Shown: positions 43,696-54,089 of the stretch, piece after piece | How the letters are laid out: the number at the start of each line of letters is the position of its first letter | Position numbering within the stretch: position 1 is the stretch's first letter | Assembly: GCF_028368995.1 (NCBI RefSeq) | Contig: NZ_JAQNDL010000003.1 | Location: 2,294,001-2,358,000, forward strand | Direction of reading: 5' to 3' | Origin: Nannocystis bainbridge | Lineage (GTDB): Bacteria > Myxococcota_A > Polyangia > Nannocystales > Nannocystaceae | DNA: 64,000 nucleotides | Position numbers and translations under genes: made by a program | Notes under the pieces: generated by a model | Database searches by the model: none | What the model saw: the letters and a program-made list of their open reading frames with translations, nothing else | What the model was told of the DNA's origin: nothing

Positions 43696-43790
43696 TGCAC
43701 TCGAAAGTCGAACCCGAGGCTCTCTCGGCGCGACGGCGGCCCTGCGTCAGCCGGCGCACCTCGCCGCCCACGCAGTCACGCGTCACGACG
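43696..43790 (-). pseudogene. Remnant copy of the 3' end of the WD40-caspase gene
   Basis: About 95 nt just beyond the stop of the WD40-caspase gene repeats its final codons (43799-43900) at high identity. Translated on the minus strand it still reads GEVRRLTQG, then breaks through a 10-nt deletion relative to the intact gene, and the FDFPVL end is lost. It is best read as the last fragment of a second, deleted caspase gene. No start or other part of that gene survives. Confidence 0.7.
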
Positions 43791-43798
43791 CCCCCGCC

Positions 43799-46700
43799 TC
43801 ACAGCACCGGGAAGTCGAACTCGAGGTTCTCGCGGCGCGACGTCGGCGTCTGAGCGCCCTGCGTCAGCCGTCGCACCTCGCCGACCACGTAGTCGCGCAG
43901 CTCGGACACGCGGATCGTGCCGTCGCGGTCGAGGTCGGCCAGACCCGAAGTCAGCCCTTGCAGCACGCTGAACGTGAACACCCCGTTTTGCCACTGCGGC
44001 GACTCGAGCGCGAACTCGGCCCCGCTGGCCGACGAGATCACCGCCGCCCCCGAGCCGCGGCGCAGATCGGCGAACAGCTGCGCCAGCAGCTCGTGCGTGC
44101 TGTCCGGGCTCTGGATCGCCCCGCTGTAGCTGAACGAGCGGAAATCGGTCGCCAGCTTGACCTGCCCGCCGCCGCGGACCGCCCCGCCCGGCACCGGCGG
44201 CGGCGTGCGGATCGCGTCCTCGTCGACCTCGCCCGAATGGCAGGTGTCCATCATCATCAGCTTGCGCCGCGCCGGGATCCCGTCGAGCAGGCTCTCGAGC
44301 TGCTCGTACGACAGCCCGCGCTTGCCCGGCGCCTCGCGCTCGAAGTCGTGGGTCACGAAGTAATAATCGAGGTTGGTGTCGAGCATCCCGTGCCCGGCCA
44401 CGAACACCACCACCTGATCGTCGATCTTGGTGTTTTGAAGCGCCTGCCGGGCCGCCAGGATGTTCTCGCGGCGGGCCTCACCGTCGAGGATCTGCAGCAC
44501 CTCGACCTTGCCGAACCGCTTGCCGCGGGCCTTGAACAGCCCGGCGACGTCGCGCGCGTCCTTGGCCGCGTACTTGAGGTTCAGCTTCACGTCGGCGTAC
44601 TGCGACACCCCGACCGCCAGCACGTAAAGATCCGACGCGCGCGCCGACGCCGTCGACACCACCTCGACCGTGTCCTTGCGCGACTCGGTGCCGGCCGCGT
44701 TGAGCGTCGACACCTGGATCTTGTTGCGCCCCGGCAGCAGCTCGATCGCCAGCGAGCGCTCGTGGCGGCGCGAATTCTCCGGCCGCAGATCGATGCCCGC
44801 CGAGCCGTGGATCGGCACGTCGTTGACGTACACCAGCAGGCGGTCGAGCTCGAAGCGATCGTCGGTGGCCGTCAGTTGCAGTTGCAACGTCCGCTCCGGC
44901 GTGCTGACCGGCACCTCGCTCGTGATCTTCGCCGTCGGCAGGTGGTACTCCGGCCGCAGCGACGCCTCGTCGATGCGCATCTTCTTCAGGCGCTTCTTGT
45001 AGGCCTTCTCGTACAGCCCCAGCAATTCCGGCGGCGCGTAGCCGAACCGCCGCAGCACCAGGTCCGGGCGATTGAGCCGCAGGTCGAACAGCTCGACCGG
45101 CACGATCGTCTCGCCGAGCCGGAACGACACCGACTCGAACCCCTGACGCGACGCCGTGTAGTAATGATCGGGCGTCTCGATCACGTAGCCGTCGGCCCCG
45201 ATCGTCACGATCGTCGCCACCTCGGCCTTCGTCGCCAGGTCCCACACCTTGACCGTCAGGTCATAGCTCGCGGTCGCCACGAAGCGGTCGTCGTGGCTGA
45301 ACGCCACCGAGTCGACCTCCGCCCCGTGGCCCGCCAGCGTCGCCACCAGCGAGCCCGTGCGCATGTCCCACAGCCGCGCCGTGCGGTCGGCGCTGGCCGT
45401 CGCCAGCAGGTTTCCGTCGCGGCTGAAGTCGGCCCCGAGCACCGCCAGCGAGTGGCCCTTCAGGCGGTGCAGCAGCGGCATCTCGCCCGCGAGCCCGAAC
45501 ACGTGGACCGCGTTGTCGCCGAAGCTGATCTCGCTGATCGTCTGCGCCAGCATGTGCGTCCCGGCGCCGATCGCCACCTTGTCGCGCGCGTCGGACCAGG
45601 TCACCCCATTGATGCTGTCGCGGTGGGCGCAGCCGCCCTTGCCGAGCGCGAACGTCTTCGCGTCGAACTCGACGAACGTCGAGGTGTCTTTGAACACCAC
45701 GTAGATCGTCTTCGCGTCGGCCGACCACCCGAGCCCCGACACCGTCGCCATCGTCGAAAGCGTCTGGCGGCCCATGCTCTCCTGACAGCCCGCCTCGAGC
45801 CCCCCGCCCTTGCTGCTGCGCAGGCGCTTGCCCGTGGCCACCTCGTACACCGACACCACCGCGTCGCCGTGGGCGATCGCCAGCGAGTTGCCGTCGGGCG
45901 CCATCGACTGGGCCGTCGCGCCCTCGGCCGCGAACCGGCGCACCAGCGTCAGCGTGCGCGCGTCCCACATCGACACGCCGAGGCCGTCGCGCGTGATCAG
46001 GTGACGCCCGTCGCGCGAGAACTGCACGTCGTCGACCAGCCCGACCTTGGCCCACTCGAACCCGAGGAAATTCTCCTCTGCCGGATCGCGCTCGACCTTG
46101 GGCCCCGCCGGCACCGACTTCGGCGCCGCCCCGCGCCGCAGGTCGATCACCCGCAGCAGCCCGTCGAAGCCCGCCGTCGCGATCACCGGCGCGTTCGGGC
46201 TCCACGCCACGTGCAGCAGCTTCGCGTCGTTGCCGAACGCCCCGCCGACAGTGTTCCAGAACGTGCTGCGGAACGTCCGCAGCTTGGCCCCCGTGGCCCC
46301 GTCGTAGAGGTCGACCTGCATGTCGTCGATCGCCGCCGCCACGCGCCCGCCCGGCGACAGCTCCGCGCGCGCCAGCCCCGAGTCTTGCGCGGCCGCGAAC
46401 CCGCTGATGCGCCGCCCGCTGCGCGGCTCGACCCGCAGCAGCTCACGCCCGCGGTGGACCGTCAGCTCGCCATCATTCGCCCACCCGACCAGCGTGCCCG
46501 GCACCCGCGCGGCCTCGGCCCACGAGCCCGCGTCGTAGACGTGGACCGCCTCGCCGGCGTCGATCGCCACCAGCTTGCCGTCGGGGCTGAAGCGCAGACG
46601 CTTGCCGCCGGCGCCGCCCGCCGCGACCGCGATCGTGCCGAGCAGCCCGCCCGCCTCGGCGTTCCACACCTGGACCTCGTCGGTCACCGTCAGCAGCGTC

Positions 46701-47287
46701 TTGCCGTCGCGCGACCACGCCAGGTCCTTGACCTCCTGGGTGTGCATCAGCGCGTGCTTGACCGCCTTTTGCTCGAGGTCCCAGATAGCGACCACCTGGT
46801 CCTGGATCTGCGCCGCGCTGGCCAGCCGCTTGCCGTCGGGTGAAAACTCGACGCTGCCGACCCACCCGCTGTGGCCCGGCAATGTCGCCACCTCGACCCC
46901 GCTCGCCACCTCCCACACGTGAATCGCCTTGTCGAAGCCCGCGGCCGCCAGGCGCTTGCCGTCGCCGCTCCACGACAATGCATGGACCGGCCCGGTCGCG
47001 CCGGTGAGCGTGCGCCACTCCTTGCCCATGCGCACGTCGTACAGCTTGACCAGCCCGTCGACGCTGGCCACCGCCAGCCACCGGCCGTCGGGCGAGAACT
47101 TGGTGTCCCTCACCCAGTGGCTCGATCCGGCCTGCACCACCAATTCCGGCTGCGGCCCCGCCTCCACGCCCGCCGTCGCCGCCGGCTCCTCCGGCGCGCG
47201 CACCGTCGGGCGCTTGCAGCCAACCGCCCCGAGCGTCGCGCACACCAGCCCCGCGAGGCCCCAGGCCCGAATCGTCGCAGCCCTCAT
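43799..47287 (-). CDS. WD40-repeat caspase (peptidase C14) lipoprotein
   Basis: An 1162-aa putative lipoprotein. MRAATIRAWGLAGLVCATLGAVGC is the signal with Cys24 in the lipobox. About ten WD40 repeats follow (VHALSWSGDGKRLAAAGFDKAIHVWEV, VGSVEFSPDGKRLASAA and others). The C-terminal caspase domain has the catalytic His966 in VFVAGHGM and Cys1016 in MMDTCHSGE. Bacterial WD40-caspases are usually cytoplasmic and linked to defence or cell death; here the signal suggests the periplasmic or surface side. The start at 47287 overlaps the upstream gene's stop as ATGA, fixing it. It is the core of a reverse-strand run of exported proteins. Confidence 0.9.
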   Translation of the reverse strand: MRAATIRAWGLAGLVCATLGAVGCKRPTVRAPEEPAATAGVEAGPQPELVVQAGSSHWVRDTKFSPDGRWLAVASVDGLVKLYDVRMGKEWRTLTGATGPVHALSWSGDGKRLAAAGFDKAIHVWEVASGVEVATLPGHSGWVGSVEFSPDGKRLASAAQIQDQVVAIWDLEQKAVKHALMHTQEVKDLAWSRDGKTLLTVTDEVQVWNAEAGGLLGTIAVAAGGAGGKRLRFSPDGKLVAIDAGEAVHVYDAGSWAEAARVPGTLVGWANDGELTVHRGRELLRVEPRSGRRISGFAAAQDSGLARAELSPGGRVAAAIDDMQVDLYDGATGAKLRTFRSTFWNTVGGAFGNDAKLLHVAWSPNAPVIATAGFDGLLRVIDLRRGAAPKSVPAGPKVERDPAEENFLGFEWAKVGLVDDVQFSRDGRHLITRDGLGVSMWDARTLTLVRRFAAEGATAQSMAPDGNSLAIAHGDAVVSVYEVATGKRLRSSKGGGLEAGCQESMGRQTLSTMATVSGLGWSADAKTIYVVFKDTSTFVEFDAKTFALGKGGCAHRDSINGVTWSDARDKVAIGAGTHMLAQTISEISFGDNAVHVFGLAGEMPLLHRLKGHSLAVLGADFSRDGNLLATASADRTARLWDMRTGSLVATLAGHGAEVDSVAFSHDDRFVATASYDLTVKVWDLATKAEVATIVTIGADGYVIETPDHYYTASRQGFESVSFRLGETIVPVELFDLRLNRPDLVLRRFGYAPPELLGLYEKAYKKRLKKMRIDEASLRPEYHLPTAKITSEVPVSTPERTLQLQLTATDDRFELDRLLVYVNDVPIHGSAGIDLRPENSRRHERSLAIELLPGRNKIQVSTLNAAGTESRKDTVEVVSTASARASDLYVLAVGVSQYADVKLNLKYAAKDARDVAGLFKARGKRFGKVEVLQILDGEARRENILAARQALQNTKIDDQVVVFVAGHGMLDTNLDYYFVTHDFEREAPGKRGLSYEQLESLLDGIPARRKLMMMDTCHSGEVDEDAIRTPPPVPGGAVRGGGQVKLATDFRSFSYSGAIQSPDSTHELLAQLFADLRRGSGAAVISSASGAEFALESPQWQNGVFTFSVLQGLTSGLADLDRDGTIRVSELRDYVVGEVRRLTQGAQTPTSRRENLEFDFPVL

Positions 47288-48660
47288 CGCGACCCCTGAA
47301 ACCCGATCTTCAGGCCCACGTGCCAGCGCCACGCCCGGCCGAACCCGCGCTCGCCGTCGATGTGCCGCTCGGCCGCCGGGAAGTCGTTGCTATAACGATA
47401 GGCCGGCAGCGTGATCCCGGCGTACGGCGCCAGCTCGAAGCCGCGGGTCACGCGAATGTGCAGCGCGAAGTCACCGCCGAAGATCCCGCCGATCCCGATC
47501 GCCCGCCCCTCCTTGACCATCGGCAGCGGCGCCGGCAAGTTCGGATCGGCCTCGCCCACCAGTGAATCGGTGCGGCCGAAGCCGAGCCCGAACCCCAGCA
47601 GTGCCATCAATGCCGGGCGTACCCGCCAGTCGGGCGGCAGCGCCAGCAGGTCGAATCCGTAGATGATCTCGACCCGCCGCACCAGCAATTCCTCGACCTT
47701 CGGCACCTGCCACACGTCGCGGTGGAACGTGAACTGCACATAGGCCCGCGGGTGCAGCAGCGCCCCGATCGAGATGTCGAACCCGTTCTTCTCCGTCAGC
47801 TTGAGGCCCGACAGCGTGTAGTCGCCGAACGCCTTGCTGTAGTTGCCGCCGACGAACACGTAGGACTTGTGCGAGCCGCCGCGCCAGTAATCCTTGATCT
47901 CCCTGGCGAGCCGCCCCTTCGATCGCTCGGGCGCGGGCTCGGGCGCCGGCTCGGGCGTCGGCGCGACCGGGACTGACTCGACCGGCGCCGACGGGGCCGG
48001 CACGGGCTCGACTGGTTGCGGCTGCGGCTGCACCGGCACCGGCGCCGCAGCGACCCCGCGCGGCTCGGCGGCCCGGATGCGCTCGACCGCCTTCTGCCCC
48101 AACGCGGCGACCATCAGCGGCGTCAAGATCTTGCGCTGCTTGGCCTCGGGCCCCTGGGCGACGAACAGCTTGACCACCACGTTGTCGACCCGGAACACGA
48201 GGTTGTACATGATGACCTCGATGCCGATGCCGTAGGTGTCGCCCTGCGCGGTGAACATCCGCGTATCGGCCCCGACCGCCGGCGGCGTGTTGACCGGCGG
48301 CAGGCCCTCGGCCAGCTCGTCCATCGCCGAGGGCATGAACCGCGCCGCCGCGTCGGCGCTGGGGAACACCCACCGCAGATCGTGGACCTGCCACATCGCC
48401 GTCGAAGCGTCCTTCGCCGTCCACAGCTTCTTCCCCCAGTGCGTGCAGCCGAACTGCGCCGCGCCCGGCTCACAGCCGGCCTTGGCCCAGTCCCCCGTCA
48501 TGTCCGACGGGCTCGCGAGATCGCCGGCCTGCAGGTACGTCGCCTGAAAGCTGCCGTCGTCGGTGCCCCACGGCGGCCCCGCGTGGGCCACCCGCGCGAA
48601 CGCCAGCGTCGCCGCCAATACACACACAGCTCGGACACCCACGCGACCCGGCGTCGACAT
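47284..48660 (-). CDS. Putative outer-membrane beta-barrel protein
   Basis: An about 458-aa exported protein. The signal peptide VGVRAVCVLAATLAFARVAHA is followed by a domain of alternating strands, a Pro/Val/Ala-rich linker (PVPVQPQPQPVEPVPAPSAP) and a C-terminal region with amphipathic strands (YVFVGGNYSKAFGDYTLSG, AYVQFTFHRDVW, PALMALLGFGLGFGRT) that look like a small barrel. The 4-nt ATGA overlap with the caspase gene indicates co-translation. The start may be 48660 or 48669. It could anchor or gate the lipoprotein partners in the outer membrane. Confidence 0.7.
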   Translation of the reverse strand: MSTPGRVGVRAVCVLAATLAFARVAHAGPPWGTDDGSFQATYLQAGDLASPSDMTGDWAKAGCEPGAAQFGCTHWGKKLWTAKDASTAMWQVHDLRWVFPSADAAARFMPSAMDELAEGLPPVNTPPAVGADTRMFTAQGDTYGIGIEVIMYNLVFRVDNVVVKLFVAQGPEAKQRKILTPLMVAALGQKAVERIRAAEPRGVAAAPVPVQPQPQPVEPVPAPSAPVESVPVAPTPEPAPEPAPERSKGRLAREIKDYWRGGSHKSYVFVGGNYSKAFGDYTLSGLKLTEKNGFDISIGALLHPRAYVQFTFHRDVWQVPKVEELLVRRVEIIYGFDLLALPPDWRVRPALMALLGFGLGFGRTDSLVGEADPNLPAPLPMVKEGRAIGIGGIFGGDFALHIRVTRGFELAPYAGITLPAYRYSNDFPAAERHIDGERGFGRAWRWHVGLKIGFQGSR

Positions 48661-48761
48661 TGCGCGCATCGTATCACTTCCTCGCTGCGGCGATATCCGC
48701 CGCGCCGGAGGGCCGCCGATCCGCGGCGGCCGAAATCACCCCAACGAAATCACCCCATCGA

Positions 48762-49739
48762 TCAGGGCGTGTGCTGGAACGCGAAGATCTGGTGGATGCT
48801 GGTCGCACCCGCCGTGTTGGCGGCCTTCATCGACACACCCGGCGCGTCGCCGGGCTGGGCCAGCCCGAACGTGCGCGCCTGGGTCCCGCCGCACGGCGTG
48901 CCCGGGTTGTACGAGAGATCGCGGGCTCCGCAGGCCAGCTCGTCGGCGTTCGTCTTCTGCTTGCCGAGCGCCGTCTCGAGCCGGGTCAGCGGCTCGACCG
49001 ACGCGACGACGTGGACCTGCTCGAGCCCGACCCCGTCGGCCTCCAGCGTGAAGAAGCCCGGCTGCGGCGGGATCCGCAGGTCCTTGCCCGCCGGCAGCGG
49101 ATTGGCCATGGGCATCTGCGGATGCGGGAACATCACGTTGATCCCGCCCGACGGCGTCTCTTGATATAGATACACGTGCGCCTGCGCGCTGGTGCGGAGC
49201 GTGAGGTACACGTTGGTGCCGGTGGCGATCGCGGCGTTCGGCGGCACCACCGAGTATTGCGACTCGCCTGGCCGTTGCGCCAGCACCCCGAATTCGAGCT
49301 GGAGGTCGACCGCCTGCTCGGCGGGCACCATCGCCACGTAGATCTGCTTCAGCGCCTTCTGATACGACTCCGCGTCGGGCGCGTGCTCGAGCACCAGCAG
49401 CAGGCTCTCGAGCTTCTCCATCCGCTCGCGCAGCGATCGCGCCTCGCCGCGGTACTCGTCCGGCGACATCGCGCCGTTCTTGTAATCCATGCACAGCGTC
49501 CGCCAGCGCGACAGATAGCGCTCGACCGCCGAGTCGACCTCGCGGACCGCCGCCACCGACGTCTCGGCCTCGGCCCCGAACTTGCCGACGTTGACGCGGC
49601 CCTCGACCTTGCGCGCGTCGTAGCGGATCTCGGTGTCGCAATCGGGGCTGCCGCTGCCGCCCGATTTTTTGCAGCTGCCCAGCGCGAAACCGAGCGCCAC
49701 TGCGACGAATGCTACTCCAACCCTCGAGCCAGCGCGCAT
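48762..49739 (-). CDS. Lipoprotein with DUF4384-like domain
   Basis: A 325-aa putative lipoprotein. MRAGSRVGVAFVAVALGFALGSC gives a lipobox. A helical first half is followed by a DUF4384-like C-terminal domain: NVYLTLRTSAQAHVYLYQETPSGGINVMFPHPQ, then DLRIPPQPGFFTLEADGVGLEQVHVVAS. DUF4384 domains occur in proteins next to or fused with caspases and signalling kinases in many bacteria. It heads the reverse-strand run; 101 nt to the beta-barrel gene. ATG 49739 is chosen for the signal. Confidence 0.78.
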   Translation of the reverse strand: MRAGSRVGVAFVAVALGFALGSCKKSGGSGSPDCDTEIRYDARKVEGRVNVGKFGAEAETSVAAVREVDSAVERYLSRWRTLCMDYKNGAMSPDEYRGEARSLRERMEKLESLLLVLEHAPDAESYQKALKQIYVAMVPAEQAVDLQLEFGVLAQRPGESQYSVVPPNAAIATGTNVYLTLRTSAQAHVYLYQETPSGGINVMFPHPQMPMANPLPAGKDLRIPPQPGFFTLEADGVGLEQVHVVASVEPLTRLETALGKQKTNADELACGARDLSYNPGTPCGGTQARTFGLAQPGDAPGVSMKAANTAGATSIHQIFAFQHTP

Positions 49740-49800
49740 GTGCGTGAGCAACCTGCCCGCACCGGCCCGGGGCTGTCAATGGTCATGTTTGACCGGGCGC

Positions 49801-50289
49801 TTATGCGGACAGTGCCCGCTCGACGGCCGCCATCACCTCGGGCGCGAGCGGCTCGACCTGCGGCTCGAAGCGGTGCGTCACGTGGCCGTCCTTGTCGACC
49901 AGGAACTTCGTGAAGTTCCACTTGATCTCGCCGCGCAGGCCCTCCGGCAGCTCCTCCGTCAGGGTGCGATACAGCGGCGACTTGTCGCCCTTGGCCTGGA
50001 CCTTCTCGAACAGCGGAAAGTTGAGCGAGAACCGCGTATCGCAGAACTGCTGGATCTCCTCCGGCGAGCCCGGCTCCTGCGCGCCGAAGTCGTTGCACGG
50101 GAACCCGAGCACCGTAAAGCCGCGATTGCGGAAGCGCTGGTGCAGCGCCTCGAGCGCTTGGTACTGCGGCGTCAGCCCGCACTGGGAGGCGGTGTTCACG
50201 ATCAGCAGCACCTGGCCGCGATAGTCGGCGAGCGAGCGGGGAGCGCCGGCGAGGGTCCGGACTTCGTGGTCGAGCGCAGGGCCTTGCAT
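49801..50289 (-). CDS. Glutathione peroxidase family protein
   Basis: A 162-aa thiol peroxidase. The catalytic Cys37 lies in NTASQCGLTPQY; Gln71 in FPCNDFGAQEP and a Trp in IKWNFTKF complete the catalytic tetrad. The resolving-Cys position suggests a thioredoxin-dependent or glutathione-dependent Cys-GPx. It is cytoplasmic: no signal. The ATG at 50289 is the family start. It is divergent from the DUF2236 gene and not coupled to the upstream reverse-strand run (61-nt gap). Confidence 0.92.
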   Translation of the reverse strand: MQGPALDHEVRTLAGAPRSLADYRGQVLLIVNTASQCGLTPQYQALEALHQRFRNRGFTVLGFPCNDFGAQEPGSPEEIQQFCDTRFSLNFPLFEKVQAKGDKSPLYRTLTEELPEGLRGEIKWNFTKFLVDKDGHVTHRFEPQVEPLAPEVMAAVERALSA

Positions 50290-50370
50290 GGCCGGCACCC
50301 TACCACGCCCCTGCCTGCGCGCGCACCTCCGCCGCGTGCGCGCGGCCCGACGTGTGGCACCCTCCTGGCG

Positions 50371-51534
50371 ATGCCGGAAGTCCCAGCCCGCGTCCACAAC
50401 CTCCCGGCCGCGCGCGCCCAGTTCGGCGACCTCATCGGCCGACTCCTGCCCGCCTTCGAGCGCGCCGACCCGCTCGCCGACGCGGCCGCGGCCTGGCTCT
50501 CGACCTGTCCCGAAGGACATGCCGTCTTCGCCGCCGCGCTGACCGACCCCGGGCGCGCCCCCGAGCCCGTCGCTGCCTTGCTCGAGTCGGTCGCCGGTCT
50601 GCCCGCGTGGGTCGAGCCCGACCGGCTCGCGCGCGCCAGCCACCTGTTCTCGCGGGCGGGTGTGGTCGGCGGCTTCGTGCTCGGCCTGCGCTCGCTCGTC
50701 CTTGGCTACGCCGCCCCGGCCGGCAACAAGCCGCTGGCCTTCAGCGGTCGCCTGCGCGAGGCCGCCCCGCGGCGGCTCGCCGAGACCGCCCGCTTCGTCA
50801 CCGCCGTGTGCGAGCCTGGCGGCCTGCTGCCTGGCGGCGAGGGCCGGGCCATCGCCCTGCACGTGCGCCTCATGCACGCCCAGGTGCGGCGCCTGCTGCT
50901 CGCCACCGGTCGCTGGGACAGGGCCGCCTGGGCCGTGCCGATCAACCAGCACGACATGCTCGCCACCAGCCTCCTCTTCAGCCACACCTACCTCGACGGC
51001 CTGCGCCTGCTCGGCCTCCAGATCGGCGCTGACGAGGCCGACGACTACGTCCACCTGTGGCGCCTGGCCAGCTGGATCCTCGGCGTCGACGACGAGCTCG
51101 TGCCTGACCGCGAGCCTGCCGCGCGGCGCCTCGCCGAGTGCATCTTCCTCACCCAGGGCCCGCCTGACGCCGACTCCCGGGCCCTCACCGCGGCCCTGCT
51201 CCAGGCCCCGCTGCAGGCCGCGCGCACCCCTCGCGAGCGGAAGATCGCCGCCGCGCGCGTGCGCATCAGCGGCAGCCTTTGCCGCCACCTCGTCGGCCAC
51301 GGCGTCGCCGACGCGCTCGGCGTCCCCTCCGAGCGCCACCCCTTCTCGATCCCCTTGCTCGCCTCCGTGTTCGGCGGCCTCGACCGCCTGCGCGCCGTCC
51401 TCCCCCCGCTCGACGCCTCCGCCGTCGCCCTCGGCCGCCGCTACTGGGACCTCGTCGTCGAGGTCGGCCTCGACGGCGAGCGCCCGACCTACCCCATGCC
51501 CGAGCGCCTCGGTCGCCGCCCCACCGCCGCCTGA
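50371..51534 (+). CDS. DUF2236 / MpaB-like oxygenase-family protein
   Basis: A 387-aa all-helical protein of the DUF2236 (MpaB/latex-clearing-protein-like) family. The signature INQHDMLATSLLFSHTYLDGLRLLGLQI and EADDYVHLWRLASWILGVDDEL are clear; the family binds a b-type heme in Lcp-like members, though heme binding here is not certain. STCPEGHAVFA near the N-terminus is coded over an exact 14-bp unit (50506-50519). An array with the stop codon lies at its 3' end. The ATG at 50371 matches the domain start. Confidence 0.85.
   Translation: MPEVPARVHNLPAARAQFGDLIGRLLPAFERADPLADAAAAWLSTCPEGHAVFAAALTDPGRAPEPVAALLESVAGLPAWVEPDRLARASHLFSRAGVVGGFVLGLRSLVLGYAAPAGNKPLAFSGRLREAAPRRLAETARFVTAVCEPGGLLPGGEGRAIALHVRLMHAQVRRLLLATGRWDRAAWAVPINQHDMLATSLLFSHTYLDGLRLLGLQIGADEADDYVHLWRLASWILGVDDELVPDREPAARRLAECIFLTQGPPDADSRALTAALLQAPLQAARTPRERKIAAARVRISGSLCRHLVGHGVADALGVPSERHPFSIPLLASVFGGLDRLRAVLPPLDASAVALGRRYWDLVVEVGLDGERPTYPMPERLGRRPTAA
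50506..50519. repeat. 14-bp palindromic unit inside a gene
   Basis: An exact unit encoding TCPEGH near the N-terminus of the DUF2236 protein. Confidence 0.55.
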
Positions 51535-51587
51535 CCCTTTTTAAAACATGTCCTTTGGGTCATTGTCATGACATGACCCGAGGGACA
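51532..51587. repeat. Array of 14-bp palindromic units with stop codon
   Basis: The array begins in the DUF2236 stop codon and includes units at 51549-51562 and 51574-51587 with shorter or longer units between. It ends before the photolyase start at 51636. Confidence 0.7.
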
Positions 51588-51635
51588 TCCGATGCTCCCC
51601 GCCCCGACGTTCCCCGCCCGTCCCCGAGCCTCCCC

Positions 51636-53087
<1,452 letters not shown>

Positions 53088-53215
53088 ACCTGGCCGCGGG
53101 CCCGTTGCGACGATCCCTGCGACTCGCTCGCGCGGGCAAGGAGCGACGGCGAGTGCGCGCCGCATCCGGAGCGAGGTCAGCCTCGCCTCGTCCCGAGATG
53201 GCCGTCGAGTTACTT

Positions 53216-53231
53216 CGAGTCACGTGACTCG
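53216..53231. promoter_or_regulatory. 16-bp perfect palindrome
   Basis: CGAGTCACGTGACTCG is a perfect 16-bp palindrome 12 nt before the palindromic array and beyond the photolyase stop. It is of a different family from the 14-bp units and could be a protein-binding site. Confidence 0.35.
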
Positions 53232-53243
53232 CCGTGACGCCGT

Positions 53244-53313
53244 CGCCCTAAAGGACATGTTTTAATAGACATGTCTTTCGGAGCACGCCCTTAAGAGCAT
53301 GTCCTTTAGACTA
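53244..53313. repeat. Array of 14-bp palindromic units (5 units)
   Basis: Units at 53244-53257, 53258-53271, 53272-53285, 53286-53299 and 53300-53313 tile exactly; the last contains the stop codon of the reverse-strand DUF2807 gene. The first and fourth start with CG instead of TG. Confidence 0.78.
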
Positions 53314-53970
53314 GTCGCAGGCGACCGTCACCAGCGCGGCCTCGCCCTCGATCGTCGGCGCCGCCCCGCTGGTGCACACCGTCACGCTCGCCGATTCGCC
53401 GTCGACCGTCACGCTCGCATGCTCGGCCGTCAGGCGTGACGCGCCGACGTGGGCCATGTCGGACGCCGCGATCGTCACCTCCGGCCCTGCGCCGGCCAGC
53501 GTCACCCGGCTCGCGTCGCGGGCGACCACCGTCGCCGCGATCTCGGTCAGTTCGCTCGCCTCGACCAGGCTCGCCAGCTCGGCCTCGATCGCCAGCGCTC
53601 CGCTGGCCCCGAGCACGCGCACCACCGCACGGTCGGACGCGAACACCCCGACCAGCGCCGGCACCTCGAGCGTCACCGTCGGCTTCAGCGTCAGCTCCTG
53701 ACGCAGGTTGGGATCGGCCGCGATCGACAGCACCCCGTCGCCGTGGACCTCGGTGAACAGCCGCCCGAGCGCGTTTGCGTCGCCGGTCACGCGCAGCGTC
53801 ACGTCGGCCTCCGGGTCGAGCTCGGGCCGCACCGTCACCGTCACCTCGAAGTCGTCGAACACCTCGATCTGGGCCAGCGGCGGCACCGTGCGCTCCGCCT
53901 CCGCGGGGGTCCCGTCGCCCTTCAGTTCACAGCCCGCCAGCAGCGCGAGCGTCGCGATGGTCCTGCGCAC
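53311..53970 (-). CDS. DUF2807 (GIN domain) lipoprotein
   Basis: A 219-aa putative lipoprotein. VRRTIATLALLAGC is a short signal with Cys in the lipobox; GTG 53970 is chosen for it. The mature part is a GIN/DUF2807 domain: repeated short strands such as FDDFEVTVTVRPE, LTLRVTGDANALGRL, ADPNLRQELTLKPTVTLEVPALVG and ASLVEASELTEIAATVVARDAS, forming a beta solenoid found in adhesin-head-like and surface-associated proteins. It faces the photolyase gene across an array and diverges from the copper oxygenase-like gene. Confidence 0.8.
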   Translation of the reverse strand: MRRTIATLALLAGCELKGDGTPAEAERTVPPLAQIEVFDDFEVTVTVRPELDPEADVTLRVTGDANALGRLFTEVHGDGVLSIAADPNLRQELTLKPTVTLEVPALVGVFASDRAVVRVLGASGALAIEAELASLVEASELTEIAATVVARDASRVTLAGAGPEVTIAASDMAHVGASRLTAEHASVTVDGESASVTVCTSGAAPTIEGEAALVTVACD

Positions 53971-54089
53971 GGCCGGCACCGTAGCGCGTCCCGGTGGCCC
54001 CCGGGCGCCCCTCGGGCTCGTGCGGAACCGCCCGCCGCCCGCCACAGCAGGCGTGGACGGCCTCGCGGCCCGCGTGGCAGCATCCTGCG

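Noticed and set aside
43211..46843. Forward open frame of about 1210 codons opposite the caspase gene
   Set aside because: Antisense shadow of the WD40-caspase gene; His/Arg/Gln-rich low complexity, while the reverse strand has clear WD40 and caspase motifs.
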